Position numbers and translations under genes: made by a program
Shown: one piece after another, positions 46,301-54,370 of the stretch
How positions within the stretch are numbered: position 1 is the first letter of the stretch
Layout of the letters: each line of letters begins with the position of its first letter
Notes under the pieces: model-generated
What the model was told of the DNA's origin: nothing
The model's database searches: none
The model's input: only the letters and a program-made list of their open reading frames with translations
Origin: Anagrus nilaparvatae
Taxonomy: Eukaryota; Arthropoda; Insecta; Hymenoptera; Mymaridae
Length of the DNA: 64,000 nucleotides
Assembly (NCBI GenBank): GCA_022575985.1
Contig: JAKSXM010000007.1
Location: 10,604,501-10,668,500 of the forward strand
Reading direction: 5' to 3'

Positions 46301-47704
46301 GCTCACAAGGATCTGGTACAGTTGTTAAGATTCCACCTAAAGTTCATCATTCATACAATACAGAACCTGAAGACATTTTTCTTGAAAAAGATCCTTTAGC
46401 ATTACCAAACTCTGAATCACTAAATGAGACTGAAATCAGTATACTTCCTGAAGAAGAATTTCAACCTACTCCAGAAGAAGATCCATTAAAATTACCCATT
46501 CACAAGGAATCTGAAGCAAGTGCCAAAGCAGCTAAAAAAGCTCTAAAAAAAGCTAAGAAAAAAGCTTTAAGAAAAATGTATGCTTTAGGATCACCAGGTA
46601 GATCGCCTTGCAATAGCATGTCCCCTAGGTATGTTGAGCACTAATTTTTAAAAGAGACAAAAATTTATTAAAGTTAAAAAAAATTATTTTTATATTTTCA
46701 GGTATAGTTTAAATTATGATAAAATGCTTTTTCACCATAGAAAGCACAAAGTAAAACACAAGAAAAAGCACAAGGAGGAACGGAAACACAAAATTCAACA
46801 AAAAGAACAATTTGGACAGCAACAGAATCATGAACATTTAAATTTTTTAAAAGAGATTAATGGTGAGGAAAAGCAAAACTGGGACGTCCTTCAAGATAAT
46901 GACTCAGGATTCATAAAAGAACAGTGCCTAAAGCAAAAACTCTCCATATCTCTAAAGAGACTGAATACAAATGCTTATGCAAGATGTGATTATATGAGTA
47001 ATGCATCTTCAGGTTGTAAAAGTCCTGGAGTTAGCAGTGATGAGCTTTTAAGTGAACATGATCACGAGACTGAAAGACTTGAAGAAGCACCAAATTATTC
47101 GTCAGGAACTACGAACCCATTAGTTATGAGAATGACTTCTTCTTCTAACGAACACTGCCTCAATAATGCTGGCACAAGAATGGACGTGGGCGATGTTGTA
47201 TGGGGCAAAGTCCACGGATTTCCGTGGTGGCCAGGAAAAGTAAGTTTTTGTCAGATTCATTTGAAAGATTTCTTATTATTTTTCATCACAGAAAAGAAAA
47301 TCATGAAGCAAATTTTTTTACTAATAATTAATTTTTATTTTTCATAGGTATTAAGTATTTTAATGGATACATGTAAAGATGATGGAACGCCATTAGGACC
47401 CCAAGCACACGTTGCTTGGTATGGTTCATCCACAAGTTCAATTATGTCTTGTGATCAACTTAGTCCATTCCTGGAAACATTTAAGGTAATTAAATTAATA
47501 AAAAATATTATGAAAATAATAAGAAAATAATATTTTAATTTTTTTTTTTAACTCTAGACTCGATACAACAAAAAAAAGAAGGGTCCATACAAAGAAGCCA
47601 TACGTCAAGCACAAAATGAAGCTAAGAGTCAAATAGCTCTTAGTTCAACAAGTAACGTTTTGAATGTTTGTGGTTCACCTCGTGAAGTAAATGTTCTCTC
47701 ATAA
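25262..47704 (+). CDS. PWWP2A: PWWP2A/B-family chromatin protein (six coding exons)
   Basis: Six exons (25262-25398, 43475-44031, 45926-46628, 46702-47239, 47348-47485, 47558-47704) join with consistent phases and GT-AG borders into about 739 codons. This is close to the 755 residues of human PWWP2A. In vertebrates PWWP2 proteins bind H2A.Z nucleosomes and H3K36-methylated chromatin and bring in a NuRD-type deacetylase module. The same nuclear role is inferred here. Order: the conserved N-terminal box (SEILVTIDSVLPDILVVTYV), RLRPRQVLCNHC, the internal IIKISFGSQGSGTVVKIP motif, a Lys-rich stretch, a PWWP domain (VVWGKVHGFPWWPGKV) and the C-terminal KGPYKEAI tail. Intron 1 is 18 kb and holds transposons. 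The others are 1,894, 73, 108 and 72 bp. No defect is seen. Confidence 0.9.
25399..27700 (+). other. PWWP2 intron 1, proximal AT-rich part
   Basis: AT-rich intron sequence with a 22-T run near 25590. I see no transposon ends or coding motifs. The open frame at 26006-26248 consists of A/T-biased codons and looks like chance. Confidence 0.55.
27705..27960. repeat. Small inverted-repeat element in PWWP2 intron 1
   Basis: TTAAACAAGGGATAAAATATTGGTTTTGG at 27714-27743 (written here in part as ATATTGGTTTTGG) is mirrored at 27916-27945 (CCAAAACCAATAT, then CTTGTTTAA). The centre (27815-27850, GTCATTCTTTATTTTTCTGA) resembles 49948-49970, so parts of it are repeated in the genome. No clear target duplication. 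Confidence 0.5.
28195..28560 (+). repeat. C-rich dispersed repeat, copy D
   Basis: Starts with AACTTATAACCGGTTTGTGC, passes CACGGAACAATTTTGCTAC and the AAACCCGGATTATTTCAAG unit. Then come CCCCTCCTCTTAAATCGG, TTTGACCCCTTGATTTTCGG and TATAAACATGTTCCATGTTAA. It is the most complete single copy together with 30154-30557. Confidence 0.7.
28829..28848. repeat. (AT)n microsatellite
   Basis: Perfect run of about ten AT units in intron 1 of the PWWP2 gene. Confidence 0.85.
28900..30000. other. PWWP2 intron 1, middle part
   Basis: A/T-rich sequence with a slightly richer patch around 29090-29650. Neither strand gives a continuous or recognisable protein and no element ends are visible. Confidence 0.45.
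30005..30153 (-). repeat. C-rich dispersed repeat, inverted partial copy E1
   Basis: Reads in the opposite direction to its neighbour: GGGAGGAGTACCCTGTAAAT, a run of about 16 G, then GATTTAAGGACTTTAAA. It abuts copy E2 (30154-30557), so the two form a head-to-head pair. Confidence 0.65.
30154..30557 (+). mobile_element. C-rich dispersed repeat, apparently full-length copy E2
   Basis: About 404 bp with inverted ends: AATTATAAACGGTTTGAGC on the left and the complement of AATTATAAGCGATTTGTG on the right. Subterminal CATGGAACATGTTTA and its complement near 30515-30530 extend the match. The interior has the C runs (ACCCCCCCCCCTAAATCGG, ACCCCCTCCCTATAAATATG) and four 'gacttaaaataatt' units. Non-coding. 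The inverted ends suggest a MITE-like DNA element. Confidence 0.6.
30560..31968. other. PWWP2 intron 1, AT-rich stretch
   Basis: No gene, element end or inverted repeat recognised. Long A/T runs dominate. Confidence 0.5.
31977..32261. mobile_element. hAT-like MITE with a smaller hairpin nested inside
   Basis: Ends CAGGCATGCAGCCAGG and the complement of CAGGAACGTAGCCAAGG, flanked by the direct repeat CGTCAGT (31970-31976, 32262-32268). The CAGG ends and G-run interior look like hAT-type non-autonomous elements. Inside, ATTCAGAGCGGGACGTAAAT at 32101-32120 and its complement at 32166-32188 form a near-perfect 23-bp-arm hairpin, probably a second tiny insertion. Confidence 0.7.
32275..34110. other. 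PWWP2 intron 1 with simple repeats
   Basis: No gene seen. A (CTC)n microsatellite stands at about 33416-33440 and TA-rich tracts at 33320-33350 and 33545-33560. The 94-codon minus frame at 33655-33939 is made of A/T-rich codons and has no recognisable motif. Confidence 0.5.
34114..34379. mobile_element. TA-flanked MITE (mariner-like ends), 266 bp
   Basis: CACTGTAAAAAGTAACTTTC and its complement form the ends, with TA on both sides (34112-34113, 34380-34381). The whole element folds back: the stretch TTACTAAATTTAGTATATTA near 34200 pairs with 34290-34310. A TA duplication with CACTGT-type ends fits a mariner/Tc1-derived MITE. It lies 90 bp from the large transposon at 34471. Confidence 0.8.
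35268..39360 (+). CDS. Putative DDE transposase with C2H2 finger (four exons)
   Basis: Exons 35268-35504, 37155-38509, 38587-39097 and 39169-39360 join in phase into 764 codons. Order: an N-terminal helical segment (NIKDWQKRTNEIWKELKSK), a Ser-rich linker, a Lys/Glu coiled coil, then CGADPRRQTNISRSCQTLRE, possibly a helix-turn-helix. The core follows: FYLSQDDKARIPLGITAANK (candidate first Asp), VIIVCTDGGPDENPRYEG (second), APGRSAFN then VERRMAPLSHELSG (candidate Glu, 43 residues after the second Asp). Near the end is a C2H2 finger (CNVCGQYFSSKKQLAGHQKK then IH). Cut-and-paste transposition is inferred from the triad and the surrounding inverted repeats, and no family name is claimed. The tail is frameshifted: an open frame in the next phase continues to 39538. 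Confidence 0.75.
35505..37154 (+). other. First intron of the transposase gene, enlarged by an insertion
   Basis: Donor GTATAA at 35505 and acceptor ATCCAG at 37154. Without the 1,544-bp insertion and its duplicated 9 bp the intron would be only about 97 bp, similar to the other two introns (77 and 71 bp). Confidence 0.7.
35552..37095. mobile_element. Nested fold-back element with 9-bp target duplication
   Basis: Flanked by CTACTATAT on both sides (35543-35551, 37096-37104). Ends TAGGGGCGTTCAAAAAAAT and the complement of TAGGGGTATTCAAAAAAAT, with inverted similarity running through ATATCGAATTTTTAG and GGGTAATCGA. Inside, 35600-35790 and 36270-36460 are inverted copies (GTACCCTGAACTATATTTTT and complement), and 36480-36640 and 36790-36930 are tandem copies (GAATCTGAAG, ACGTACTACCCCTC). 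A 9-bp duplication is typical of Mutator-like elements. No coding sequence. Confidence 0.8.
39361..39538 (+). pseudogene. Frameshifted C-terminal tail of the transposase
   Basis: In the +1 frame an acidic open stretch runs over the TGA at 39358 and ends at TAA 39536-39538. It includes NDDEEESLEWINIEDLTDE and ENLNDWLSGPWENL. Its biased, acidic composition looks like genuine coding sequence, so a single-base indel in the A/T run near 39335-39350 is the likely cause of the early stop. Confidence 0.65.
40127..41015. other. PWWP2 intron 1, AT-rich stretch
   Basis: A/T-rich, no element ends. The 96-codon minus frame at 40205-40495 lacks any recognisable motif and is probably chance. Confidence 0.5.
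41020..41230 (+). repeat. C-rich dispersed repeat, copy F
   Basis: AAACTTGTAACTGGTTTGAC, then CATTTCACCCCCTAAAAACG, a C-rich tract (ACCCCCCCCCTCCCTCTCTCC) and GGTAACCCTCCCTATGTACATG. It has the same order of modules as copies D and E2, with the middle units deleted. Confidence 0.6.
41512..41689. mobile_element. Harbinger-like MITE 1
   Basis: 178 bp, TAA on both sides (41509-41511, 41690-41692), ends GGCCCCATCTACAGTTGCC and the complement GGCCCCATCTACAGAAACC. The inner part AACCGCAAGCGTGAGCGCAA with CGCAATGCGC resembles the inner part of the MITE at 14944-15091. Confidence 0.85.
41704..41882. mobile_element. Harbinger-like MITE 2, adjacent copy
   Basis: Second copy only 14 bp after the first, about 179 bp, ends CGCCCCATCTACAAAAACC and the complement GGCTCCATCTACAAAAGCC, followed by TAA (41883-41885). 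The inner sequence AACCGCAAGCGTGAGCGCAA is identical to copy 1, while the ends differ by several bases. Confidence 0.8.
41886..42818. other. PWWP2 intron 1, distal part
   Basis: AT-rich with a patch around 42470-42590 of mixed composition. No coding or element structure recognised. Confidence 0.45.
42819..43082. mobile_element. Small TIR element, 264 bp
   Basis: Starts CACTGTCAGGTTGCTT and ends GCACTAGACAGTG. TTTA stands on both sides (42815-42818, 43083-43086). The interior carries repeated variants of TTTGCTTGAAAATTCAA and its complement. The CACTGT ends resemble the TA-flanked MITE at 34114. Confidence 0.6.
43475..44031 (+). CDS. PWWP2A: PWWP2 coding exon 2
   Basis: Acceptor TTTTTTAG at 43474. 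Reads GLPCGIEPPEAIKGSG (continuing the N-terminal box), then TVRLRPRQVLCNHCSSICN. The RLRPRQVLCxxC motif is a hallmark of PWWP2 proteins and the Cys pairs could bind a metal. The rest is Ser-rich and basic. Donor GTGAGG at 44032. Confidence 0.88.
44032..45925 (+). other. PWWP2 intron 2
   Basis: 1,894-bp AT-rich intron, GTGAGG to TTGCAG. CACTGAAAAAAAAGTTATTG at 44457-44476 looks like one end of a mariner-type MITE, but no matching second end was found. Otherwise only A/T runs. Confidence 0.6.
45926..46628 (+). CDS. PWWP2A: PWWP2 coding exon 3
   Basis: Acceptor TTGCAG at 45925. Starts DKPKSRIALVEEARSIFWNG and includes MARKKRSVGLMEDLWDE, then TPIIKISFGSQGSGTVVKIP, the second conserved internal PWWP2 motif (PVIKISY...GEVVKIP in vertebrates). 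It ends in an Ala/Lys-rich stretch (AKAAKKALKKAKKKALRKM) before donor GTATGT at 46629. The ATG at 46189 is internal, not a start. Confidence 0.88.
46702..47239 (+). CDS. PWWP2A: PWWP2 coding exon 4 (start of PWWP domain)
   Basis: Opens with YSLNYDKMLFHHRKHKVKHK, a His/Lys-rich basic block. After an acidic Ser-rich linker it enters the PWWP domain at VGDVVWGKVHGFPWWPGK, where FPWW forms part of the aromatic cage that reads methyl-lysine. Donor GTAAGT at 47240, phase 0. Confidence 0.9.
47348..47485 (+). CDS. PWWP2A: PWWP2 coding exon 5 (PWWP domain)
   Basis: 46 codons continuing the PWWP barrel: VLSILMDTCKDDGTPLGPQA, HVAWYGSSTSS, then LSPFLETFK. The WYGS-type strand and LxPF segment are standard PWWP features. 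Splice sites are TTCATAG and GTAATT. Confidence 0.88.
47558..47704 (+). CDS. PWWP2A: PWWP2 coding exon 6 (C-terminus)
   Basis: Acceptor AACTCTAG at 47557. Starts TRYNKKKKGPYKEAIRQAQN, equivalent to the vertebrate C-terminal RY/KKKxGPYKEAI helix, and ends at TAA 47702-47704. The 3' UTR follows. AATAAA signals occur further on, for example near 49105, so the UTR could be about 1.4 kb. Confidence 0.88.
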   Translation, partial: TRYNKKKKGPYKEAIRQAQNEAKSQIALSSTSNVLNVCGSPREVNVLS

Positions 47705-49130
47705 TTCTATAAATTTTATATCTAAAATTTGTAAAAAAAAAAAAATTTTTCTTTTTCAAAAGTGATCAATTAATCTGTTATAAAACATTGTATACATAAA
47801 ACATATTTAAATTTTGTACAGTTTTTTTACAATGTTACTCTTTGCTATTAATTAATAAGAAATTAACGTATGAACGTGAATTTTTAATAGTCTGTAATTA
47901 TTATTATTATTATTATGGTGAATTGATTCGAATGCTTAGTATTAAGTTGTCTCTTAGTGATTCTGTCAACTCTCACATACTGTGATATATATAAAACTAT
48001 TATTTTAAAGAAATATTCAAAAAAAAGTGAGAAAAATCTTAATTATTCTATTTTACTAATTGAAAAAACGCTTATTACCTAAATATGGTCTTTTTTTGAA
48101 TTTTTCAGTTAGTTAGTTAATTATTAATTTTTTCTTTGTAGTAATTCAAGATAACTGAAATGAAAGAAACCTTAGAAAATATGCGTTTTATTTGTTTATT
48201 CAGAAATATATATTTTTATTAACAATATTGTTCTTTTATATTATTAAATTTAAAAATTGAAGCTTATTAAGTTTTAGACTATTCGCCTGTAAAATTAGGT
48301 GATTAAAATAGACGAAATTATTTGTTAAAATAATAAGAAAAAACTGTTTTTTTTTCTCAAAAATGTTAACTTTACCAAACTTATTGTTCCAAAATGTTGC
48401 ATTTTTTAAATTTTAAATAATTTTGGAACACAATTTTCCTTAAGTATTTCAATAAATTTGAATTTTTGAAAAAATTTTGTCCAGTTAAAAATATAATTTA
48501 TATATAAAAATTTACATATCTATATTTTATAGCCTAAAAAAAAAACTATTAGTAATTTAATAAAAATTTTTATGCTGGACATTATAATTAATTATATGTT
48601 TTTGTACATTTTACGAAAACCAAAGTTTCATTTATGTTAATTTACAGTTAACTAATAGAATATTTCGTGATTAAATAATTTATTTTTTATGTTTAAGATT
48701 AAATTTTGAATTTATAGATTTAAAAAGTAATAGGCAAATTAATTGGTACCCTACGCTTATTAAGTTGATATTTTAATTTTTTTATATATAACTTAATATA
48801 AGTGAAATATTTAAGTTTTAATTGTTGTGAAATATAAAATTAAGTTTGGATTTCAAAAAAAAAAAGGTTAAAATATGTGATTTAAAAAAATAATAAAAAC
48901 TGAATTTTTTTTATAAAACTAAAAAAATAATTAGTATTATTAATTAAATTCAATGTGTTAAGTTGAATAATAATTCCATTGTTTTTTATTTTTTGCTCTT
49001 ATCTTTTTAACTGTTTGATAAAAAATAGTCTCTTTTTTATATAAACAGACTGCAGCTAAAAAGAATATAGTTAATGAATGTGTGTATGTGATTGATGTTT
49101 GTGACAATAAATAAAAAAAATCATTTTATT
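47705..49130 (+). other. PWWP2 3' UTR and downstream flank
   Basis: A/T-rich sequence after the stop codon. Several AATAAA-like signals (for example near 48895 and 49105) could end the transcript. The sequence does not show which one does. Confidence 0.4.
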
Positions 49131-51420
49131 TTTTCATATATACTAGAAATATTTTGAAAAATATGTGAAATAAGAGGTGCATTTTTTGAATATTGAGATA
49201 AAAGTGTTTTTTGATATAAAAATAAGTCATTTTTTTTTCATATACAATAATGAATTTTTGGGCATAAATTGGGCATATATTAGTTTTATAATTAAAATAA
49301 TATAAAAATTCATATATATATACATACATATATATATATACATACTGCTACTTAAAAAATATATATATATATTTAAAAATAAATGTTTTTTAAATTAATA
49401 TAAATTAATATTATACATTGCTGGACAAAGTAGCAGTACTTAAAATAAAAGAAGCTAATATAAAAAATCATTTGTTTTCATTTTTTTTTTTTAATATGAA
49501 TAAATAAGTGTATGTTAAATATGACTTTTAATAACTATTTAATGATACAAAGATAAATTAATAAATAATTAAAAAAAAAAAACATATATGTAATTAATAT
49601 AAACAAAATATTTATATGTTTAATATTAATTGTATTTATCAAATTTTCTTTTTTTTTTTTTATTCATGTATAAGTTAAATTTATTTTTGTTATTATATTA
49701 TTACCATTAAAAAAACAAATATGTTAATATTTCTTATTAAAATTATTATTAAAATAAATTATTATCTATATGATAAAAAAGAAAAATTGTTACTGTTTTT
49801 TATTAGATTAAAATTTGAATCCATTTAGTAACTTTTTTTATAAATTAATTGTATTTTCGAAAAATTTTAATTTATTTGTTTTGGAATTGCCTTTGGTAGA
49901 TTTTTTTTCTTTTTAATTACACCTTAGAAGATAATTTTTTTGTGACTTAGGCCATTCTTTATTTTTCTGGACATGGGTCGTAATACACTATTCCTCATTT
50001 TTTTAGATTTTTTTTCTTCCCAAGACTGGATGTAGCTTGGTGCGAAAACTTTCGGTCAGCATCTGTTGCCTGGGACCGGAATTTTTTAAAACTTCATTTC
50101 TTTTCGACGAAAAATGAAAAAAACACATCCTAAGTTTTCGAGTAAACTAATTTTAAATTCAAGAAATTAATATAATATGCTGGGAATATTGTTACTTATT
50201 TAACTTGATAACATGCCATTTCAATTTATAAATTTCCATTAAAAAGTTTGTTAACTAGCATTTGTTATAGCCTTTCTCAATACTTATGCATTAAGTTTGA
50301 ATTTATAGTTGCATGTCTATTGCTAAAATAAAAATACCGATTTCTTAAAATCAGTTCATATTTTATTAATTTCAATTTAAATTAAAAACTAATCAAAACT
50401 TCAATGTAACAAAAAGTTACTTAGAAATATTTTTCTTTTTATGTATTTGTAATGGATTAAAGTAATAACATATTTTAGAAATCATTTCATCTCTTAAAAA
50501 TAATTTTTTAAACCTTAGTATAAGTTTATTTGCCTTAATTTCAAATAAGAATTTTGAAAAGATATTTCAATTATGCTTTATATAAAGGTAAAAAAAGGTC
50601 ATTTTAAGTATTTACGATTTTTATTAAAAAAACTTTATATCAATAGAGGTTGAATTGATATAACCCAAATTATAACTGCTTTATATTGATATACATATTA
50701 GTAAAATAATTATTTTTTTTCATTAAAAAAAAGATATTTTATCTAAAAGTTAAATTTTACTTGTACTTAATAATTTATTTTAATTAAAAGTAAAATATGA
50801 AAAATTTTTTACAGTCTACGTCTTTTTAAGAGGGCTATTAACCTCTGAAGGTGAAGTGTACTGTATTTTAAATAAATACACTAAGTGTATAATTCAAAAA
50901 GCACTAGTGAATAAAATTTTTTATTCGCGTATTTTAAACAATACCAAAAATGCTCATATTAATTCTTGCATATTTTTTATTTTCATCAGCTCTTACTATA
51001 ACTACAATACTGTAGTGTATAAGCACGTTCTTAAAATCCAATAACAAGAGTGGTTTTGTCAAAAATTAAAAAAAAATATTTTGTATAAGCTTTGAGAAAA
51101 AAAAGCTTCCACCACACATATAACATGTTTATTAGTTTATTTTGAGATTAATCATAGGTCATGCTCAGCTCCTCGTAAAGCTAGCTTGAAAATATATATG
51201 TTATAAATATATATATGCTTTTGAACCAAATTATTATTCAATTGAACAATAATAAAGTTTATAATAAAAAAAAACAAAGTATTTTTTTTTATCATGAAAG
51301 CAAAAAATTTATTCATCTTAAAAACTTACCACATACTTTACTGAGACAAAATATAATTATGATCTTTTCTGTTAATTTTTAATAAATTAACTAACTTCAG
51401 TCTTGTTTTATACCTGATAA
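49131..51420. other. Intergenic AT-rich region
   Basis: No gene supported. A patch at 49940-50100 shares GCCATTCTTTATTTTTCTGG with the inverted-repeat element near 27.8 kb, so it is probably a fragment of a dispersed repeat. TA repeats occur around 49312-49370. Confidence 0.5.
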
Positions 51421-51451
51421 AAGAAGAAGCAATTTTAATTTAAATGAAAAA

Positions 51452-51720
51452 ATGAGTTTAGATAGAATAAGAAAACTAATACCAGAAAGTGGGTATGTGA
51501 GAGATATTGACCCAAAAGAAAAAGCTGAGATAATTAGGAGCTTGTTTCAAAAAGAAAGAATTAAACTGAAGCAAAATTCGAGGCAGATGCTCGGAAGAGT
51601 ATACAATCAATTAGAGGTGATTTAAAAGTAAATAAAATATTATTGAAAGTAGCGGAAAAAAATTTGATAAAATTAGAAAAGAAATGTACTTCAAAATTTG
51701 TTACGATAGAAACATAAAGA
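51452..51720 (+). pseudogene. Small unrecognised ORF pair, probably frameshifted
   Basis: An ATG at 51452 opens 57 codons (to TAA 51623-51625) with a charged, coding-like composition: MSLDRIRKLIPESGYVRDID, then PKEKAEIIRSLFQKERIKLK. In another frame, from about 51568 to TAA near 51717, a second charged stretch overlaps: TEAKFEADARKSIQSIRGD, then NKILLKVAEKNLIKLEKK. The similar style suggests one helical protein of roughly 90 residues broken by an indel near 51565. I do not recognise it. It could be a LINE ORF1 piece, a retroelement gag or a lost gene. Confidence 0.4.
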
Positions 51721-52439
51721 TACTTCTTCGTAAACGTAATTATGCGATATATTATGAGAATTGTGAAAAGAATTATCGGATTGTTCAATAGGCAAAAAAA
51801 AATTTTTTTTAATTTTTAAAAATTTTCTTCACTTGAAAAAGTATACATATAATTTCATAATTAACGATTCAATTAAGTGAAACTCTTTAAAATTAAAATA
51901 AATACAAGAACCAAGGTAAAATTACAAAAGTGTATACCATATGTGAAGTATTTTGTAAAGTAAGAAAATAGTAATGCAAAATTAATTTTTTTTGTTTTTT
52001 TTATGAATTGAGAATTATAATATGAAAATTGATTTAAAATTTAAAAAAACTTTTAACAACAATTAATATCCTTGGTTTATATATTACACTGATCATGGCT
52101 CAAATCATTTTTCGCTGGAACCGAAATAAACCATCAATAATTTTTATTATCTTTTGTTCCATTATGAGCATAAATTTTCTTTTTAGGAAAAATTTAAAAA
52201 AAAATGTTAATAAAGTATCAGCAAAACTAATATTGTATTATTAAATATTAAATTGTATTGTACACTATTCAAATTTTTATCAATTTACTTTATGTCATTA
52301 TCATTATCTCACTAAGCCGGTAAATGTCATCAGTGTCATCAAATGCAAAGAAGAATACGCAGAGATAACTAGGATCTCTATAAGAGCAATTCAAGAGAGC
52401 AGAGGACTGCTTATGTTGATATTGATGAAAAAACCGCTT

Positions 52440-54370
52440 ATAAATTAGCTCACACTAAACGCATTAAAATCGGGTGGATTAATTGTAGGATAAGATTGAG
52501 GACCTCAATAACAGACTGCTTCAAGTGATTACGTTACGGGACCATAGCCAAAATTGCAATGGACCAGACAGGCGAAAAAACTGTTACTAATGCGGAAGAG
52601 AAGGACACATAGTAACTGATTGTACAGGTAATCCAAGGTGCATGCTATCGCTCGGGCAAAAAGGCAAGAAACTGAAGCACAAGTTAGGAAAATGAAAGTG
52701 TGAAGCGTTACAGAGGGCTCTTGAGAAATTAAGGAGCGATGTAGATACTAGCATGCCAAAGAATGTTAAAGATGCTTCAAGGTAATCAGCACCCAATCCC
52801 CCTAGCAGGAAACTCGGTGTTTCAACTTGCTAGAGAAAAGTCAGCAGACCTTATTCTTATAAGCAAACAATGGGTCAGATCACATCTCCAAACTGAATTT
52901 AAGATAAGCTGGGGAAAGCAGCTATCTGGATCGTGAACGAAGGAAGGTACTGTTACAAGAGAATGGTTCCGGCAGAGACTTTGTCTGGGTTAAGACGCAA
53001 GGTGTTACGTATACATGCGCGTACTTAACACCAAACGAGTCCAGAGAGAATACTCTGACCAAACTAACAGTTTAGAAGATGCAGTGACCGGTAAAATTGT
53101 CCCAAACGGATGCAAGAGGAGAAGGTACACTCGACCTGTCCGCCAGGCTCAACTTAGCTGTGCTAATTATAGTTAATACTACAACTTTCAAAAGACTAGG
53201 CTATGGACAGACCATCCCAGATATATCTCTTGCAATAGAAGATTTGGCTGCTAGGATTCTAGAAGTTCTGGAGGACTTCTCAGCAAGTGACTACCAATAT
53301 ATCTTTTTTGAGGTGCATGACGAGAGGCAACAGACACGAAGAGACGAAGTATAGAAATGTTGTGGATAAAACAGCCACATATTGGTGAACACGCTTAGAA
53401 GAGGAGAGATTACTATACTGGGGAATACAATAAGACCGGGAAACATTGACGAAGCAGAAAAATTAGTTAAGGAAATCATGACGCTGCTGGAAAAAGCATG
53501 TAACAAATCCATGCCGAAAAGACGGACCAGTGAAGGAAGACCACTAGCCTACTGGTGCAATGCAGAAATAGCATGAGTATTGCGAGAAGGAGAACTATAC
53601 AAGCAAGGACCAGAACGGACGCTGCTGAACTGATGGTAGAGAATAAGCAAGTCAAGAAAAGACTGAGACTTGCCGTTAGGAAAAGCAAGAGAACATGCGA
53701 GATGGCTTTGTGTAACGAGATGGACAATCCGCTCTTTTCGCAAGTGGCATTATGAACGAAAAGGATGTTAGACGTACAATTCCCTACCCATACAAAGAAG
53801 GAGGAAGACACTGACTTAGAAGAAGATGACGAGGAAGTTATCCCCGAATTCACCAAGGAGAAGCCTCTAACAGCAGTATACTTGCTCAAAAAAGGAAAGG
53901 CACCAGGCCTAATGGGATACCCTTTGAGATACTGAAGAAAGCCGCGCATGAGTGTCTACAACTCATCCTGTGCATGTACAATATTTGTGCACCAGCGGGC
54001 GTCTTCAGCAAACTCTGGAAGAGAGCCAGATTTATCCCTATCAGTAAGTGCAAAGGGGACGATAGACCGCCAAACTTTTGGCGTTCTCTTGGATTACTGG
54101 ACACAGCGGAAAAAAACTACGAGAAGATGCTGCAACCAAGGATACTGAAGGCTGTAGAAACTGCAGGAGATCTCTCTCCCCGACAATACAGGTTTTGTCA
54201 TGGGAAGTCAACTATCGATGCTATAAGCAGTATCGTTCGGATTATCAAGAACGCTCAGACAGGCTATTACTACTCGAAAAAAATCACGCTGCTAGTAACC
54301 CTTAATGTGAAGAATACCTTCAACTCAGCAAGATGGTGTGATTACAGTTTGGGCAAAGCCGAAACTCCGC
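52440..54370 (+). pseudogene. R1-clade LINE remnant: ORF1 zinc knuckles, endonuclease, RT
   Basis: Plus-strand remnant of an R1-clade non-LTR retrotransposon. In order: IKIGWINCRIRLRTS, then the zinc-knuckle part of ORF1 (CGREGHIVTDCTGNPRCM, 52590-52650). An ORF2 endonuclease remnant follows (SADLILISKQWV near 52840, the GYGQTIPDIS block at 53205-53240, SDYQYIFFEV near 53290). After it come the linker (RPLAYWCNAEIA, 53550) and RT pieces (LSPRQYRFCHGKSTIDAISS, 54175-54235; LNVKNTFNSARW near 54300). Frames change often, so nothing is functional. Confidence 0.78.

Noticed and set aside
46189..46644. Apparent stand-alone gene starting at ATG 46189
   Set aside because: It is the inner part of PWWP2 exon 3. 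The frame is open upstream to the acceptor at 45925 and continues after 46628 by splicing.
46724..47347. Apparent 207-codon gene
   Set aside because: It is PWWP2 exon 4 read on through intron 4. The PWWP domain is completed only by splicing at 47239.
53476..53949. 157-codon minus-strand frame
   Set aside because: Antisense shadow of the R1-like ORF2 remnant, which carries the recognisable motifs on the plus strand.
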